Counted from the first letter of the stretch, positions 8,213-18,803 are shown. The stretch: 64,000 bases of DNA from Paenibacillus amylolyticus (GCF_029689945.1 NZ_CP121451.1:2108001-2172000); one strand, 5' to 3'. The notes: generated by a model not told the origin, from the letters alone. Translations and numbers: made by a program.

Positions 8213-9178
8213 TTAGAAAATACGATAATTGGCGATTTTGTAAGCCATCCGGTACGCAGAGATGACCAGGAACATCGCGACAAATGATTTGAATAGGCCA
8301 ACGGCGGTCGCAAAGCTCATTTTGCCATTCAGAATCCCCATCCGGTAGACAAAGGTATCGATAATATCGCCTTTCTCATACACTAGCGGATTGTACAGGT
8401 TAAAGATCTGGTCAAAACCTGCATTCAGGATATTGCCCAGCGATAACGTACCTACCACGATAATCATCGGCACAAGTGCAGGCAGGGTAATATGTAATGT
8501 CTGTCTGAGACGTGTTGCCCCGTCCACCTCGGAAGCCTCATACAATGCGGGATTAATGCCCGCAAGTGCTGCCAGAAATACAATTGTCCCGAATCCAAAT
8601 TCCTTCCATACATCACTGACAACCACCGTGACACGGAACCAGTCGCCATCCCCCAGAAAGAAGATTGGTTCAACACCAGCCGCTGCCAGCACCTGGTTTA
8701 CCAGACCACCTTCCGGTGATAACATATCGAGCAGAATGCCGCCCAGGACAACCCAGGACAGGAAATGGGGCAGATACACCAAAGTCTGTGAGAAACGTTT
8801 GAACGTGGAGTTTCGAACCTCATTCAGCAAAATGGCGAACACTACGGGTGCCACAAGTCCGGCCACAATCTTCATCGAAGCGATCAGCACCGTGTTCCAG
8901 ATGACCTGAACGCTGTCGGGATATTCAAACATGAACCGGAAGTTGTCCCAGCCCACCCATTTGGAGCCAGTGAACCCAAGCCACGGTTTGAAGTCTTGAA
9001 AAGCAATAATAATGCCGCCCATGGGCACATAGGCGAACAGTAAAGTGAGCAGTACAGCAGGCAGCAGCATCAGATGCAGCGGCCACGTGCGTTTGAAATT
9101 CCAGCGGGTACGTTTGCGTGGATGAGGTGTCATTTTTCGTACCGGCGTATTGGTTGTGAGCGGTTGTTCCATAGCCAT
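8213..9178 (-). CDS. CUT1 sugar ABC permease, LplB-like
   Basis: The product has 321 residues from the ATG at 9178, which has AGGAGG 7 bases upstream; a longer open frame to 9289 lacks a ribosome site. There are six transmembrane helices, with the EAA loop YEASEVDGATRLRQTLHITL in the C-terminal half. The N-terminal cytosolic tail is basic (RKRTRWNFKRTWP), as in LplB proteins. It is co-transcribed with the LplC-like gene (33 bases apart) and divergent from the sensor kinase that probably controls it. Confidence 0.87.
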   Translation of the reverse strand: MAMEQPLTTNTPVRKMTPHPRKRTRWNFKRTWPLHLMLLPAVLLTLLFAYVPMGGIIIAFQDFKPWLGFTGSKWVGWDNFRFMFEYPDSVQVIWNTVLIASMKIVAGLVAPVVFAILLNEVRNSTFKRFSQTLVYLPHFLSWVVLGGILLDMLSPEGGLVNQVLAAAGVEPIFFLGDGDWFRVTVVVSDVWKEFGFGTIVFLAALAGINPALYEASEVDGATRLRQTLHITLPALVPMIIVVGTLSLGNILNAGFDQIFNLYNPLVYEKGDIIDTFVYRMGILNGKMSFATAVGLFKSFVAMFLVISAYRMAYKIANYRIF

Positions 9179-9332
9179 CAGGGTCCCTCCTTTATCTCGT
9201 CCACCTGGTAACATGAGGCGATTAAGTCTCTGTACAGAGTGGAGCAACTGAATTATAACAATGGAAAAGGGCGGACTATAGAACAACATATCAATGCGGA
9301 TGTTGAAATATTAACTTGTTGATGGAAATGGC

Positions 9333-9367
9333 AAAAAAAGAGCATCCGACTCGAAAGTCCAATGCTC
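9333..9367 (-). terminator. Terminator for the gene at 9438-9716
   Basis: GAGCAT arms (9340-9345, 9362-9367) with an inner GACT-cgaa-AGTC stem; seven T follow on the minus strand. Confidence 0.8.
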
Positions 9368-9437
9368 CTGCGATCAGGTTAGCCCCTGCCATATGCTGTC
9401 TGCTTCCAATAGGTCCTTTATGCTGAACGTCCCTGTA

Positions 9438-9716
9438 TCATCTCACAATCGAGCCATCATACTGCGTATCAACGGTACGAACCGCTGACTGCACCTCTGC
9501 GACTAGACGTTCGCGTTCTTCATAGAGTGGGAATTCCTCTTCGTCAAAATCAAACTGAATCGTCTGAACGCTGCCTTGTGTCAACGTTAATCCTTGAAGT
9601 TGTAATTCAAACAGGAAGGACGTATCGAAAGCCGTGCCATCCCGATCCCGGTAACAATACAAGCTGGAGATGTCTTTCTCTTCAATATGTAAAATGCCTT
9701 GTTCTGTCAGTTGCAT
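9438..9716 (-). CDS. Hypothetical acidic protein, 92 aa
   Basis: The ATG at 9716 follows AGGGGG by 8 bases; a GTG at 9719 is an alternative. The protein is acidic (FDFDEEEFPLYEERER), has no membrane segment and ends with a short C-terminal helix. It sits between the permease operon and the sensor-kinase operon and has its own terminator. I do not recognise a family. Position suggests, but does not show, a link to the sugar-uptake locus. Confidence 0.6.
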   Translation of the reverse strand: MQLTEQGILHIEEKDISSLYCYRDRDGTAFDTSFLFELQLQGLTLTQGSVQTIQFDFDEEEFPLYEERERLVAEVQSAVRTVDTQYDGSIVR

Positions 9717-9878
9717 CACAAGAGCCCCCTCGCGAAATGTTGATTCACTCCAAGTATAAGAGGCTTACAAGTGGCAGTAAAGCAGTTGAATATAAATTCA
9801 ACTAGAAATGTAAGGGTTTTCAATATAAAATAGGACTTCGATGTAGAACGACTTCAAATTCAGGGACAGGGTGAAACG

Positions 9879-11639
9879 ATGAAATTCACAGTATTTGCGA
9901 AGACGGTCATTCTCTTGATTTGCCTGCTGGTACCCATTCTGCTGCTCTATACGTACGCGAACCAGGCAAATGTGGACATGGTCGTTGAAGAGAAACAACA
10001 GTCGAGTCTGAACCAGTTCAATTATTTCAGTTCCCAGGTGGATAAAAATATCGAGCAGCTTCTCATTGTATGGCCTGACATTGCTGCGAGATCCCAGTAT
10101 CCTGCATTACCGTTACATGACGGATTCAACCAGCCAGTATGAGAAAAACAGCATCTATCTGGATATTCTCGACAAACTGTCATTGTACCAGTCCACCAGT
10201 CGGTGGAAGAACGATATTACCATTGTCCTGCCGCAAGCAGAACTTGTGTTATCTACCATGTCCAGCCGGACAGTCTACGATGAGAACATGTTGACGTTTC
10301 CGCAACCTGGCCAATGGCAGCTGGAGCAGGGGAGTTTCACCTACTTTTTCACAGATAACTACGAGTGGAATGAAAAACCGGTGAACACAGGTGTGCGAAC
10401 GGTGATGGAGATTAATTTTGACCCGATGAACATCGTTGCCATGTTGGATGATTTCAAGGAAACGCAGGGCGGAGATCCTTTCCTGCTCGTACCAGGGAAC
10501 GATCCGTTGCTGAACCGCACAGCAGACCCCGAACTGGTTGAAGCGATCATTCGTGACATCCCCTTTAATGGACCGGAGAGGGAGGGCAACCATCAGCTGG
10601 AGGTAGGTGACAAGCAATATCTGGTCAGTTACGTGCATTCCAAACAACTGCAAGCCGTATACGTGAACCCGGTGGTATTGGACGATCTGTTGAACCCGAT
10701 GGACAAGAGCCGAAATATGTTTATTACCTCCATTCTGTTACTGCTCGTGCTGAGTATCGGGGCGGCATTGCTTCTGTATCGAAAAGTTCAGGTGCCCATC
10801 CATCGCTTGATGAGAGGGCTGCAACAGATTCGCAAAGGCCAGTTGTCCACGCGGATTCCAGTCGATCACTCCCGTGATGAATTCGCTTATCTGACCCAGA
10901 GCTTCAACCACATGGCAGAGCAGATTCAGGAGCTGATCGAGAAGGTATACGAGGAACGTATCCGGTCACGGGAAGCAACACTGAAACATCTGCAATCACA
11001 GATCAATCCCCATTTTCTGTACAACTGCCTGTTTTATATCAAAAATATGACCCAGCTCGGCAACCGGGAAGCGGTTATTGCCATGTCGCTAAGTCTGGGA
11101 GACTACTACCGCTACATTACGCGGGGCGAGAATGACATGACGACCGTGGAAGAGAGATCCGGCTGCTGGACCATTATCTGTCCATTCAACAGATGCGGAC
11201 CAACCGGCTGACCTACGAGATCGCTGTACCGCAGCAACTGATGCAGCTCCATATTCCGCGGCTTCTCATTCAACCCATCGTAGAAAATGCGGTGATTCAC
11301 GGCATTGAGCCAATGGAAGGCAGTGGGCATGTCGTCGTAACGGGGATGGCGGTATCCGAATATATGGAGGGTCGCAAATATACAAGATATAGCCTGTTTG
11401 TAGACAATGACGGTGTCACGCTGACAGCGGAAGAGATTGCGGAATTGGAACGGGAGATCAATGAACCGATGGGCGAGGAGATTGGAACAGGCACGTGGAA
11501 TGTGCACCAGCGTCTCGTTACGCGTTATGGGTTGTCGTCAGGTCTTCATTTTGGAGCGATTCCTTATGGTGGACTTAGTGTAGAAATTCGATGGTTTGAG
11601 GAGGAAGAAGCGCATGATGAATCTGATGGTCGTGGATGA
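9879..11639 (+). CDS. YesM-type sensor histidine kinase, two frameshifts
   Basis: The restored protein is about 586 residues. It has an N-terminal transmembrane helix (residues 5-25), an extracellular sensing domain, a second helix near 225-245 (ITSILLLLVLSIGAALLLY), HAMP, the His_kinase block with QINPHFLYN, and a HATPase with the N-box PIVENAVIHG. The frame breaks near 10055-10070 and again near 11150-11154, where VEE should continue EIRLLDHYL. Both halves are otherwise intact, so sequence error is likely. The 3' end overlaps the AraC-type regulator by 26 bases. It should sense extracellular sugar and control the LplBC/binding-protein transporter on both sides. Confidence 0.85.
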
Positions 11640-13206
11640 TGAATATTCGGCAGTGGAGTCGATCGCTGTCTCCATACCGTGGAGAGAACACGGGATTGGT
11701 CAGGTATTCAAAGCTTATTCAGTCAAAGAGGCTCTGGAACATATGGCAGCACATCAGATCCATATTATTATCACGGATATCCGCATGCCGGGTCTGTCCG
11801 GTCTGGATCTGGTCAGTCACATCAGGCAAAAATGGGAACAGACGAAATGTATTATTTTATCGGGGCATGCTTCCTTCGATTATGCGAAGCAGGCGCTCAA
11901 ACATGGGACAGTCAGTTATCTGCTCAAACCGGTCCGGGATGAGGAACTGATCGAATCCGTGCAGCAGGCCGCCGTGCAGATTCGCCTGGAGGGTGAGAAA
12001 CAAATGCTGCATCAGCGGGCCATGTATTCGGTAAGGGAACATCTGCCGGAGAAGCGGGCGGAGCTGATGAAGGATGTATTGTTAGGACATAAATTTGCGA
12101 ATGCCGAACTTGTAGGCAAGCTGGAGCAACTGGAGATCGGGTTCCGTCCACAGGATAAAATGCAACTGCTGCTCATCCGGTATGATGACCAACAACCCAC
12201 ACATAAAGCGTTTCGACTGATGAAGTACGCCATCTCCAATGTGGTGGAAGAGATCTACGGCAGTACCTATCATCTCTGCCATACGGATGACGCCTACGAC
12301 GATCTGGTTTTTATGGCAAGTCCGAAACAAACCCAAGCCGAACCGGAAATGCTAATGGGCCGACTTGGAGAGCGGTTGATCCACAGTGTAAGGCAGTATC
12401 TGAACGCGACCATTTCCCTGTCCGTTAGTCGTATGGGGCGTTTCCCGGATCAGGTGCCTCAGCTATATCATCAAGCGGTGAGCGCGCTTCGCAAGCAGGC
12501 CGAAGCTGGCAAAGGACTGCATCTGAATGCGGCGGCAGCAACCAACGGGGCCACATTGAAATCACTTGCGGCACTGTACGAACCGCCGGGTCTGACGACT
12601 TTAATGGAAGCGGGACGCATGGAGGATGCACACCGCAAGATTGATCAGATCTTTGCCGAACTGTCGAACAGTGTGTTCCCGGAGCATGTGTATGTGGCTT
12701 TTCATTATCTGGCGGCGGCATTCTCAACGATGGCTCATCGGGAAGGAAGACAGTTAACCGAAGTGCTTGGCGAGCAGTATCAGCAATTGCTCAAGGACGG
12801 CTATGGTATCTCGCTGCGTAGTCTGGAAACGTGGACTCGGTCTGTGATGCAGCAGTGGGCTGAGAGCACCAGCGATGCGGGTCAGGATGCCGGATCAACG
12901 CTGATTCGGCAGGTGCAGCAATGGATTGATCATCATCTGGGCGAGGATCTGTCGTTGCAGGTCATTGCCGGAGAGGTGCATCTGCATCCGGTATATCTGT
13001 CGAAAATGTACAAACAATCCACAGGTGAAGGCATCAGTGATTACATTATCCGTTCCAGAATGGAACGTGCGGTTCATTTGCTCAAGCACACAGCGATGAA
13101 GATCTATGAAGTCGGTCAGGAAGTGGGGTACAATAACACGCCTTATTTCATCCAGGTGTTCCGCAAACATTATGGACTGACCCCGCAAGATTTTCGGAAC
13201 GGTTAA
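11614..13206 (+). CDS. YesN-type response regulator with AraC DNA-binding domain
   Basis: The product has 530 residues; the ATG at 11614 has GAGGAGGAAG upstream, while the frame opens earlier without a site. The receiver domain (1-120) has VVDDE, the phospho-acceptor Asp55 in ITDIRMPG and the conserved Lys in YLLKPV. A long middle region follows, and two AraC helix-turn-helices lie at about 430-530 (SLQVIAGEVHLHPVYLSKMY, then IYEVGQEVGYNNTPYFIQVF). It overlaps the kinase gene and precedes the binding-protein gene. It most likely activates the transporter genes. Confidence 0.92.
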   Translation: MMNLMVVDDEYSAVESIAVSIPWREHGIGQVFKAYSVKEALEHMAAHQIHIIITDIRMPGLSGLDLVSHIRQKWEQTKCIILSGHASFDYAKQALKHGTVSYLLKPVRDEELIESVQQAAVQIRLEGEKQMLHQRAMYSVREHLPEKRAELMKDVLLGHKFANAELVGKLEQLEIGFRPQDKMQLLLIRYDDQQPTHKAFRLMKYAISNVVEEIYGSTYHLCHTDDAYDDLVFMASPKQTQAEPEMLMGRLGERLIHSVRQYLNATISLSVSRMGRFPDQVPQLYHQAVSALRKQAEAGKGLHLNAAAATNGATLKSLAALYEPPGLTTLMEAGRMEDAHRKIDQIFAELSNSVFPEHVYVAFHYLAAAFSTMAHREGRQLTEVLGEQYQQLLKDGYGISLRSLETWTRSVMQQWAESTSDAGQDAGSTLIRQVQQWIDHHLGEDLSLQVIAGEVHLHPVYLSKMYKQSTGEGISDYIIRSRMERAVHLLKHTAMKIYEVGQEVGYNNTPYFIQVFRKHYGLTPQDFRNG

Positions 13207-13341
13207 CAAATCAATATGAACATTGAAATTGTGATATATGTTTGCCTTCCCGGCTGCACTATCCTTTTCATGTAAGGTGCATTTGGCATCAATCCATTTA
13301 GCACAAAAGGGTATCCAAGTTACCTGAGGAGGGGTTAGTTC

Positions 13342-14993
13342 ATGTATAGAAAAATGATGACGACATTGCTCGCAATCACGATGGTTGCCGTAACGGCATG
13401 CAGTTGGGGGCCAAGGAAGAACCAGCGAAAGAAGCCGCTGCACCACTTGCTCTGCAAGATGGAAAGTATGAACCGGCGGTACAGATGAGTTATTTGCGGG
13501 CCTGGAATGATGATACGAAATTCAAGAATGGGGAGACCGCACAGAACAATGTGCATACCAAATGGGCCAAGGAACGACTTGGCATCGATCTGACCACACC
13601 GTGGGCTGTATCGGTTACCAATGATGCATTTTATACGAAATTGCGCTTGTCCCTGTCCGCTAACGAAGAACTGCCGGATATCGTCTCCATACGGGGAGAT
13701 TACAATCTGGTACGAGAATTAATTGAGTCCGGCAAGTTTGCGAATGCAGGCGAATTGTTTGACAAGTATGCTTCGGACACCTGGAAACAGGCAGCCGAAT
13801 CGGCACCGGAAGAATGGTATCCATACATGTACGAGGGCGAGCGTTATGGCATTCCAATCTTCGATTATGCCTATAACGGTGATTCGGTCATGTTCATCCG
13901 TGAAGACTGGCTGAAGAAGCTGGGACTGGAAGAACCCAAAACCATGGATGAGCTGGTGACGGTCATGGATGCTTTTACGAATCAGGACCCTGATGGAAAC
14001 GGCAAAAACGATACGTATGGTCTGACCGTCGGTATGAAAAATGCGCTGAATACCTGGATGACGGAATCCGGCTGGATCTTTGGCATGTATAACACGATGC
14101 CTGGACAGTGGAATGATGCCGGAGATGGCACACTGCAATATGGCTCCATCCAGCCAGGTGTGAAGGAAGGCCTGGCAACCATGAAAGATTGGTTGTCCAA
14201 AGGTTACCTGCCCAAAGAAGCAGGTGTCTATGACGAGATCAAGGCAGCAGAACTGTTTACCGCAGGTAAGGCAGGTATTATCGTGGGGCCGCACTGGATG
14301 CCAAACTGGCCGATTGATGATGTGAAGAAAAATGTGGACGGTGCCACCTACAAGGCCATTGCCTTACCTACAGGGCCAACAGGCGAGAGCCACCAACATG
14401 GTTCCGGGGCAAGCAACGGAGTGGTGCTGATCAACAAGGATATGGCAAATCCGGAGATTTTCTTCACGTATCAGAATTATCTGTTCGACAACTTTGCCAA
14501 TCCGGAAGTCGGTAGCGAGTTCGAACATGGCTTCGCGCAAGGGTATGACTATGACATCGTGGACGGCAAAGTGGTTGGTGAAGCCGAAGTGAAGGACGGT
14601 GTATCACCACTCAAATATACGATTACGTATGATGGTGCACGGATTCCGAATCTGATGATGGATACGCTGGCAGAACTTGCGAAGGGCAAAGAGCCGGAGA
14701 CGCCTTTTGAGAAAAATACGAAGATTGCCAACAAACCTGAAGTCTTTGCAGCCGCTGAAGTCGTCGTTGCGAATAAAGATAATGCGATCAAGAACAAGTT
14801 CACCGGGGCTCCGACGGAGACGATGAAAATGAAGAAGGACGCGATCGAAAAGCTGGAGAAGGATACGTTCAGCAAGATCATCTATGGTCAAGTGGGCATT
14901 GAGGAATTTGATACGTTTGTGACAAAGTGGAAGTCCATGGGCGGCGATGCTATTACCGCCGAAGTGAACGAGTGGTATAAGACAGTCAATTAA
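13342..14993 (+). CDS. Extracellular sugar-binding lipoprotein (LplA/YtcQ-like), frameshifted
   Basis: The ATG at 13342 follows GAGGAGGGG. The signal peptide MYRKMMTTLLAITMVAVTAC ends in a lipobox Cys, but the frame then breaks in the G5 run 13406-13410. One added G restores TACSGGAKEEPAKEA and a mature protein of about 550 residues in all. The body is a family 1-type solute-binding fold with calcium-loop-like NQDPDGNGKNDTYG and a hinge near the middle, as in LplA. It delivers oligosaccharides to LplB/LplC encoded divergently 4 kb upstream. A perfect terminator follows. Confidence 0.85.
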
Positions 14994-14998
14994 ACAAC

Positions 14999-15046
14999 AA
15001 AAGCAGGGTAGAACGATGAATTCATCGCTCTACCCTGCTTTTGGGT
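14999..15046. terminator. Strong terminator after the sugar-binding protein
   Basis: A 14-bp perfect stem (14999-15012 with 15029-15042) encloses a CGATGAATTCATCG palindrome. A- and T-runs on the two sides allow action on both strands. Confidence 0.85.
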
Positions 15047-15051
15047 ATGTC

Positions 15052-15303
15052 TCAGACCGATGATGACTCGCAGCGGACAAAGGTAACGTTTTTTCCTAGA
15101 ATCACATGATCCACCTTCCATCCGGCATTTAACCAGGATAGTGCCTGTGTATGATTCATGGAATTATTCACCCACCATTGCTCGCGATTATAGGCTGTCG
15201 GAGGTAACGTAAATCCGAGAATTTCCTCAAGCTCTGCATATGTAAGGGTGATTGCAACCTGATTCAAATAATTTTCCAAAGGGAAGTATTTGCTGTAGCT
15301 CAT
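15052..15303 (-). CDS. DUF7662-like small protein, 83 aa
   Basis: The ATG at 15303 follows AGGAGG by 8 bases; the frame extends further upstream without a site. Conserved features are FPLENYL at the N-terminus, LTYAELEEILGFTLPPTA, an aromatic WWVN pair, and a C-terminal SWLNAGWKVD segment. This matches the pattern I associate with the DUF7662 family, seen as a stand-alone domain in soil bacteria. No function is known. It is convergent with the sugar operon and shares its terminator. Confidence 0.65.
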   Translation of the reverse strand: MSYSKYFPLENYLNQVAITLTYAELEEILGFTLPPTAYNREQWWVNNSMNHTQALSWLNAGWKVDHVILGKNVTFVRCESSSV

Positions 15304-15631
15304 TTGGTCAGACCTCCTGAAAAGGAATATCATGATTATACATCGTAGGGATGATGATAGCGAGGGCATACCGAGAGCCTACATAGATGTGAAAGGCATC
15401 CGTAGATCTCTTTGACTAGGGCATGTCTTAAATACCACTTATGGTTATGTTGCCCCACCTTTTCTCCCCCTGCTGCCTTATTGTTCCCGGTGTACTTGAG
15501 AGAGTAAAATAATAGGTAGTATACGAACATCAATGCGTATTTATAACAGAGATGCCCGGAACGATCCGGGATTCATAGAGGTAAGTTGAGTAGATGAACA
15601 TCATTAGATGTATGGGAAGGCAGGAGATTCG
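15304..15631. other. Intergenic region, 328 bases
   Basis: This is the divergent gap between the DUF7662-like gene and the gene at 15632. I see ribosome sites at both edges and no convincing operator, RNA or coding frame. Confidence 0.4.
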
Positions 15632-17356
15632 ATGAGTACACTTTATGATCAGGCAATGGAAGAGATGGTGACGACCATCCATGAATGGTTCGATGAACAG
15701 GAGAAGCGGGATGACTTGGAACATGTTACGAAGCGAACTACGCTGCAGATGGGTATCTTCAATGATATTTTGCTGGATTATAGACCTGGACGGACTACAG
15801 TGGACAGTGTGGATCTGGGTTTGGATGATGGTCTGCAATCGAAGCAGGCAGGAGCCTTTACCGAGGAAGAGGTTCGCAACGAGATTGGCCCTAAGCTTGT
15901 AGAGGTTGTGCAGGGAAGACTGGACAAGCTGGCCGATTCCCCGTTGATTGACTATCGATTTACCTTCCGTGGTAAATTTCCTACAACCGAAGGGACACTG
16001 CAACTGACTTTGCTGGAATACATCAATGAAGAGAAAAAGCAGCAATTGCTTGAGCGTATTCATACATACATTGATCAGAAGCTGGAGAATGGTGCATATC
16101 CAACCAAGCCGTTGGAATCGTTCTTTTTGACGCGTCATCTGCTTGATCCGAAACTGTTTCCTAAGCTGGATGCAGCATGGGTCCTCAGGCAGTATGACCG
16201 AATTCAAGCGTTGAATCAGGGTCGCCCGGAGGCCCTTGCCGAACATCGTGGTGATATTACTCGTGCATTGAGGGCATGGGCGGAGAATCAGTTTTTGCCA
16301 CAGTATTATGATGTGCAGTCTTCTGCGTATCGTACCAATGAATATTCGCTTAAGCCAGGAGCGACGTTGGCATGGGATGTGGAATCACAGACAGGCCAAT
16401 CGTCGGATAAGAAGGAGAAGGCGCAAATACCCGGGACTCAACCCATAGATCTGCTGTTATACGCGGCGGTGATGATTCTACGATATGAGCCGAATTATAG
16501 CAAAGCCGAAGGTCAGACTTTCCTGGAACTCGCGAAGCAGCTCGGCAACAGACGTGCGGCACTGATGATGACGGAAGGCAGCGGGACATATGCGAAAGAC
16601 GATATTCATGTGAAAACGGAAGAAGTGGAATGCAAAGCAAATGATGTATTCGCTCTGATGACCATTCACATTCGGAAGGAAGAGCCCGGTGCCTATCAGC
16701 AGGCACTTACCTTTATCACTCATCTATTGAAGCAGGGCTTTCCGAAAAGTTATAAGATCAAGCTGAAATCTGCCGTAAAGCAGTATTTGCCAATCAAAGG
16801 ACTCGCGAAGTCGGATACCCACCGATTCTTTGCCAATGCACTGGCGTATCCGGAGTTGCATCCACTCCTGGAAGAGTATGCGCGTGAGGCTATTCAGGAG
16901 TTTGAGTTTTACGAGGATACCGAAGGCGAGAAGAATTGTATGCCAGGCAGTTATGCAACCTTTGGGCTGGGGCTTGTAGATGAGCGGTATTTCCCGCTGA
17001 TTGAATATTACATGGGCGAAGTGGATGATGAGCATCAGTTAATTCAGGATAAGTTCATTGCGGCATTTGTGGAACAACAGGGTGTAACAGCACAATCCAT
17101 ACCTGCGTTAGTTGCCAGCTTGCGTCGTTCGACCGACAGTCTGAAGCTGAAAATTCAGCCTGAGCTGGAGAATGATGAAATACTTGAACGGTTGGTTAGG
17201 CAGATTCAAGGACTTGAGCATTTTGAAGCGGAACGTGTACTCTACCCGATCTTCGGCAAGGTGGAGAAGCTTGCAACGCTGGCTCGCAAAGCGGAGGGAA
17301 GACGGAAGGACTTATTAATGAATCTGTTGCAGACCGCAGGGAAATCAAAACGTTAA
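15632..17356 (+). CDS. Large uncharacterised cytoplasmic protein, 574 aa (possibly DUF6138)
   Basis: The ATG at 15632 follows GCAGGAG. The protein is soluble, Glu/Lys-rich and mainly helical, with no signal peptide or membrane helix and no recognisable catalytic motif. The repetitive helical character of the second half (ALTFITHLLKQGF, HPLLEEYAREAIQEF, KFIAAFVEQQGV) suggests alpha-solenoid packing. I tentatively connect it with DUF6138, from memory. It begins a run of four same-strand genes of unknown role (15632-19349), which looks like an accessory cassette. Confidence 0.5.
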   Translation: MSTLYDQAMEEMVTTIHEWFDEQEKRDDLEHVTKRTTLQMGIFNDILLDYRPGRTTVDSVDLGLDDGLQSKQAGAFTEEEVRNEIGPKLVEVVQGRLDKLADSPLIDYRFTFRGKFPTTEGTLQLTLLEYINEEKKQQLLERIHTYIDQKLENGAYPTKPLESFFLTRHLLDPKLFPKLDAAWVLRQYDRIQALNQGRPEALAEHRGDITRALRAWAENQFLPQYYDVQSSAYRTNEYSLKPGATLAWDVESQTGQSSDKKEKAQIPGTQPIDLLLYAAVMILRYEPNYSKAEGQTFLELAKQLGNRRAALMMTEGSGTYAKDDIHVKTEEVECKANDVFALMTIHIRKEEPGAYQQALTFITHLLKQGFPKSYKIKLKSAVKQYLPIKGLAKSDTHRFFANALAYPELHPLLEEYAREAIQEFEFYEDTEGEKNCMPGSYATFGLGLVDERYFPLIEYYMGEVDDEHQLIQDKFIAAFVEQQGVTAQSIPALVASLRRSTDSLKLKIQPELENDEILERLVRQIQGLEHFEAERVLYPIFGKVEKLATLARKAEGRRKDLLMNLLQTAGKSKR

Positions 17357-17437
17357 CAAGACAAGTGAAATTATACTGGGCATGACAGTTGAGCATATCA
17401 GCGAATTGAAAGTGCATAAGGAGAGGCAGGGGAAGTT

Positions 17438-18493
17438 GTGGAGGTATTGAGTCGAGACATGTGGCAGGGGTTGAACGCCCAGGACAAAGAGGCTTGGATG
17501 CGTAAGCTGGTTCATCAGTTACCGGAAGGTATGCAATATGAGGGACTTGAAACATTTGAACGATTCGGTCAGCGAATGGAGACAGGTGTATTTACGGAGG
17601 ATGGACTTAGATTTGTATTTGTGCCTGGGGATCAAGTCACGCTTGGCTGGGATCGTTGGCAGCATGGCATGAACCCAGAGACCTCAGCCGACCTGCGTGA
17701 AATGGTCAGTGAGTATGGTGTGGAGGACGTGGATTCGTTTCTGGCGAGTCAGATGTCACCTGTGAGAGAAGTTACTATTGCGCCGATGCTTGTGGAATGT
17801 GAACTGATCTCGCTTGGTTGGATTGAAGTATCGGAGGAGGAAGCATTTGCGCAGGAAGACCCTGATTTCCCTGCGGCACTGGAGCAGTTCAAGCAATCGG
17901 ATATACGTGAATATGAATTGCATCAACAATTCCGTCTGATTCGCCAAAGTGAAGATGAAGTCCGAATTCTGTGGTTTAACGAAGGTATAGAGCTGGAAGA
18001 CGTCGTGAGAGAGGAAGCAGCGGCAGGCTTTGGTTTGCTGACTGAAGAGGAATGGGAGTATATCTATGGTGGCGGTTGTCGCACATTATTTCCCTGGGGG
18101 GACAGCTTCGACTATACGATGAGATTGAAGCACTTTGGAAATCCGGAAGGCGTAGATGAGATAGTGGATGGATCGGGAGAGTCGGCCTCTTCACAGGTTG
18201 AAGAAAAGGAAGATGATCGTGCTTATGATCTGGAACTGCCGAATTTCTTCGGGGTGCAATTTGCCGGTGATCCCTACAAGGTTGAGCTTACGCTCGATAC
18301 GGATGGAGACGTGATGCCTAAAGGCGGGGACGGCGGTAGCCTAATATGTGGGGGTACAGGACCATTGGTTGGTTTCTTGCCTGCTGCTGCGGTGTATTAT
18401 CGAGACGTTAATGCCAGTGAACTCGACTGGGAGGATCTCATAGATGCGATGTACTATCGCAGGGCTGTTCGTTTAACGGAAGTGGCACTTTAA
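17438..18493 (+). CDS. SUMF1/FGE-like domain protein, 351 aa
   Basis: A GTG start follows GGGGAAG. Near residue 200 is the signature of the formylglycine-generating/sulfatase-modifying fold, LLTEEEWEYIYGGG followed by FPWGDSF, and a glycine-rich GGDGGSLICGG near the C-terminus sits where FGE has RGGSW. The N-terminal half is unrelated and acidic. Many FGE-fold proteins are not enzymes but ligand-binding or toxin-associated modules (C-type-lectin-like). No signal peptide. Its neighbours are the unknown 574-residue protein and a HEAT-repeat gene. The specific function is unknown. Confidence 0.6.
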   Translation: MEVLSRDMWQGLNAQDKEAWMRKLVHQLPEGMQYEGLETFERFGQRMETGVFTEDGLRFVFVPGDQVTLGWDRWQHGMNPETSADLREMVSEYGVEDVDSFLASQMSPVREVTIAPMLVECELISLGWIEVSEEEAFAQEDPDFPAALEQFKQSDIREYELHQQFRLIRQSEDEVRILWFNEGIELEDVVREEAAAGFGLLTEEEWEYIYGGGCRTLFPWGDSFDYTMRLKHFGNPEGVDEIVDGSGESASSQVEEKEDDRAYDLELPNFFGVQFAGDPYKVELTLDTDGDVMPKGGDGGSLICGGTGPLVGFLPAAAVYYRDVNASELDWEDLIDAMYYRRAVRLTEVAL

Positions 18494-18495
18494 TT

Positions 18496-18800
18496 ATGAT
18501 GAAACGTATCTATCAAGTTGTTGCTGCATATACAGATGGGGAAATTCAGATCATCATGGAGCGGTAGTTGTTGGAAGAGTTATTACATTTGCCTCTATCT
18601 GTTGGAATGTTTCATCAGGACTGGAAAATCGCACAGAATATATGTCTTCGGGTGGCAGATCATCCGAATGCCAATGTCAGAGCCAATGCAGTCATGGGGT
18701 TAGTTCATACAGCACGTACCAAAGGGAAATTAGAAAAACGGCTTGTGAAGCCTGTTGTACTGAAGGAACTTAGGGAGAAAGCATGTGGAGAAAGGGGTGA
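18496..18800 (+). pseudogene. HEAT-repeat-like protein, interrupted by TAG and truncated
   Basis: The frame opens MMKRIYQVVAAYTDG... at 18496, hits an in-frame TAG at 18565-18567, and continues in the same frame with LLEELLHLPL...; the HEAT-like core is HPNANVRANAVMGLVHTA. The simplest reading is one protein with a Gln-to-stop change. At the 3' end the frame drifts into the next gene; in another frame a TGA lies at 18798-18800, immediately before the next start, so a second lesion near 18770-18785 is likely. It could also start at TTG 18568. Such small HEAT proteins are often immunity or regulatory proteins; that is inference. Confidence 0.55.
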
Positions 18801-18803
18801 AAA

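Noticed and set aside
10055..10070. Programmed ribosomal frameshift in the YesM-like kinase and other split genes
   Set aside because: No slippery heptamer with a downstream structure is common to the sites, and unrelated genes are affected, so sequence error is simpler.
15530..16246. A 238-residue minus-strand frame
   Set aside because: Opposite the 574-aa gene; no domain and no ribosome site.
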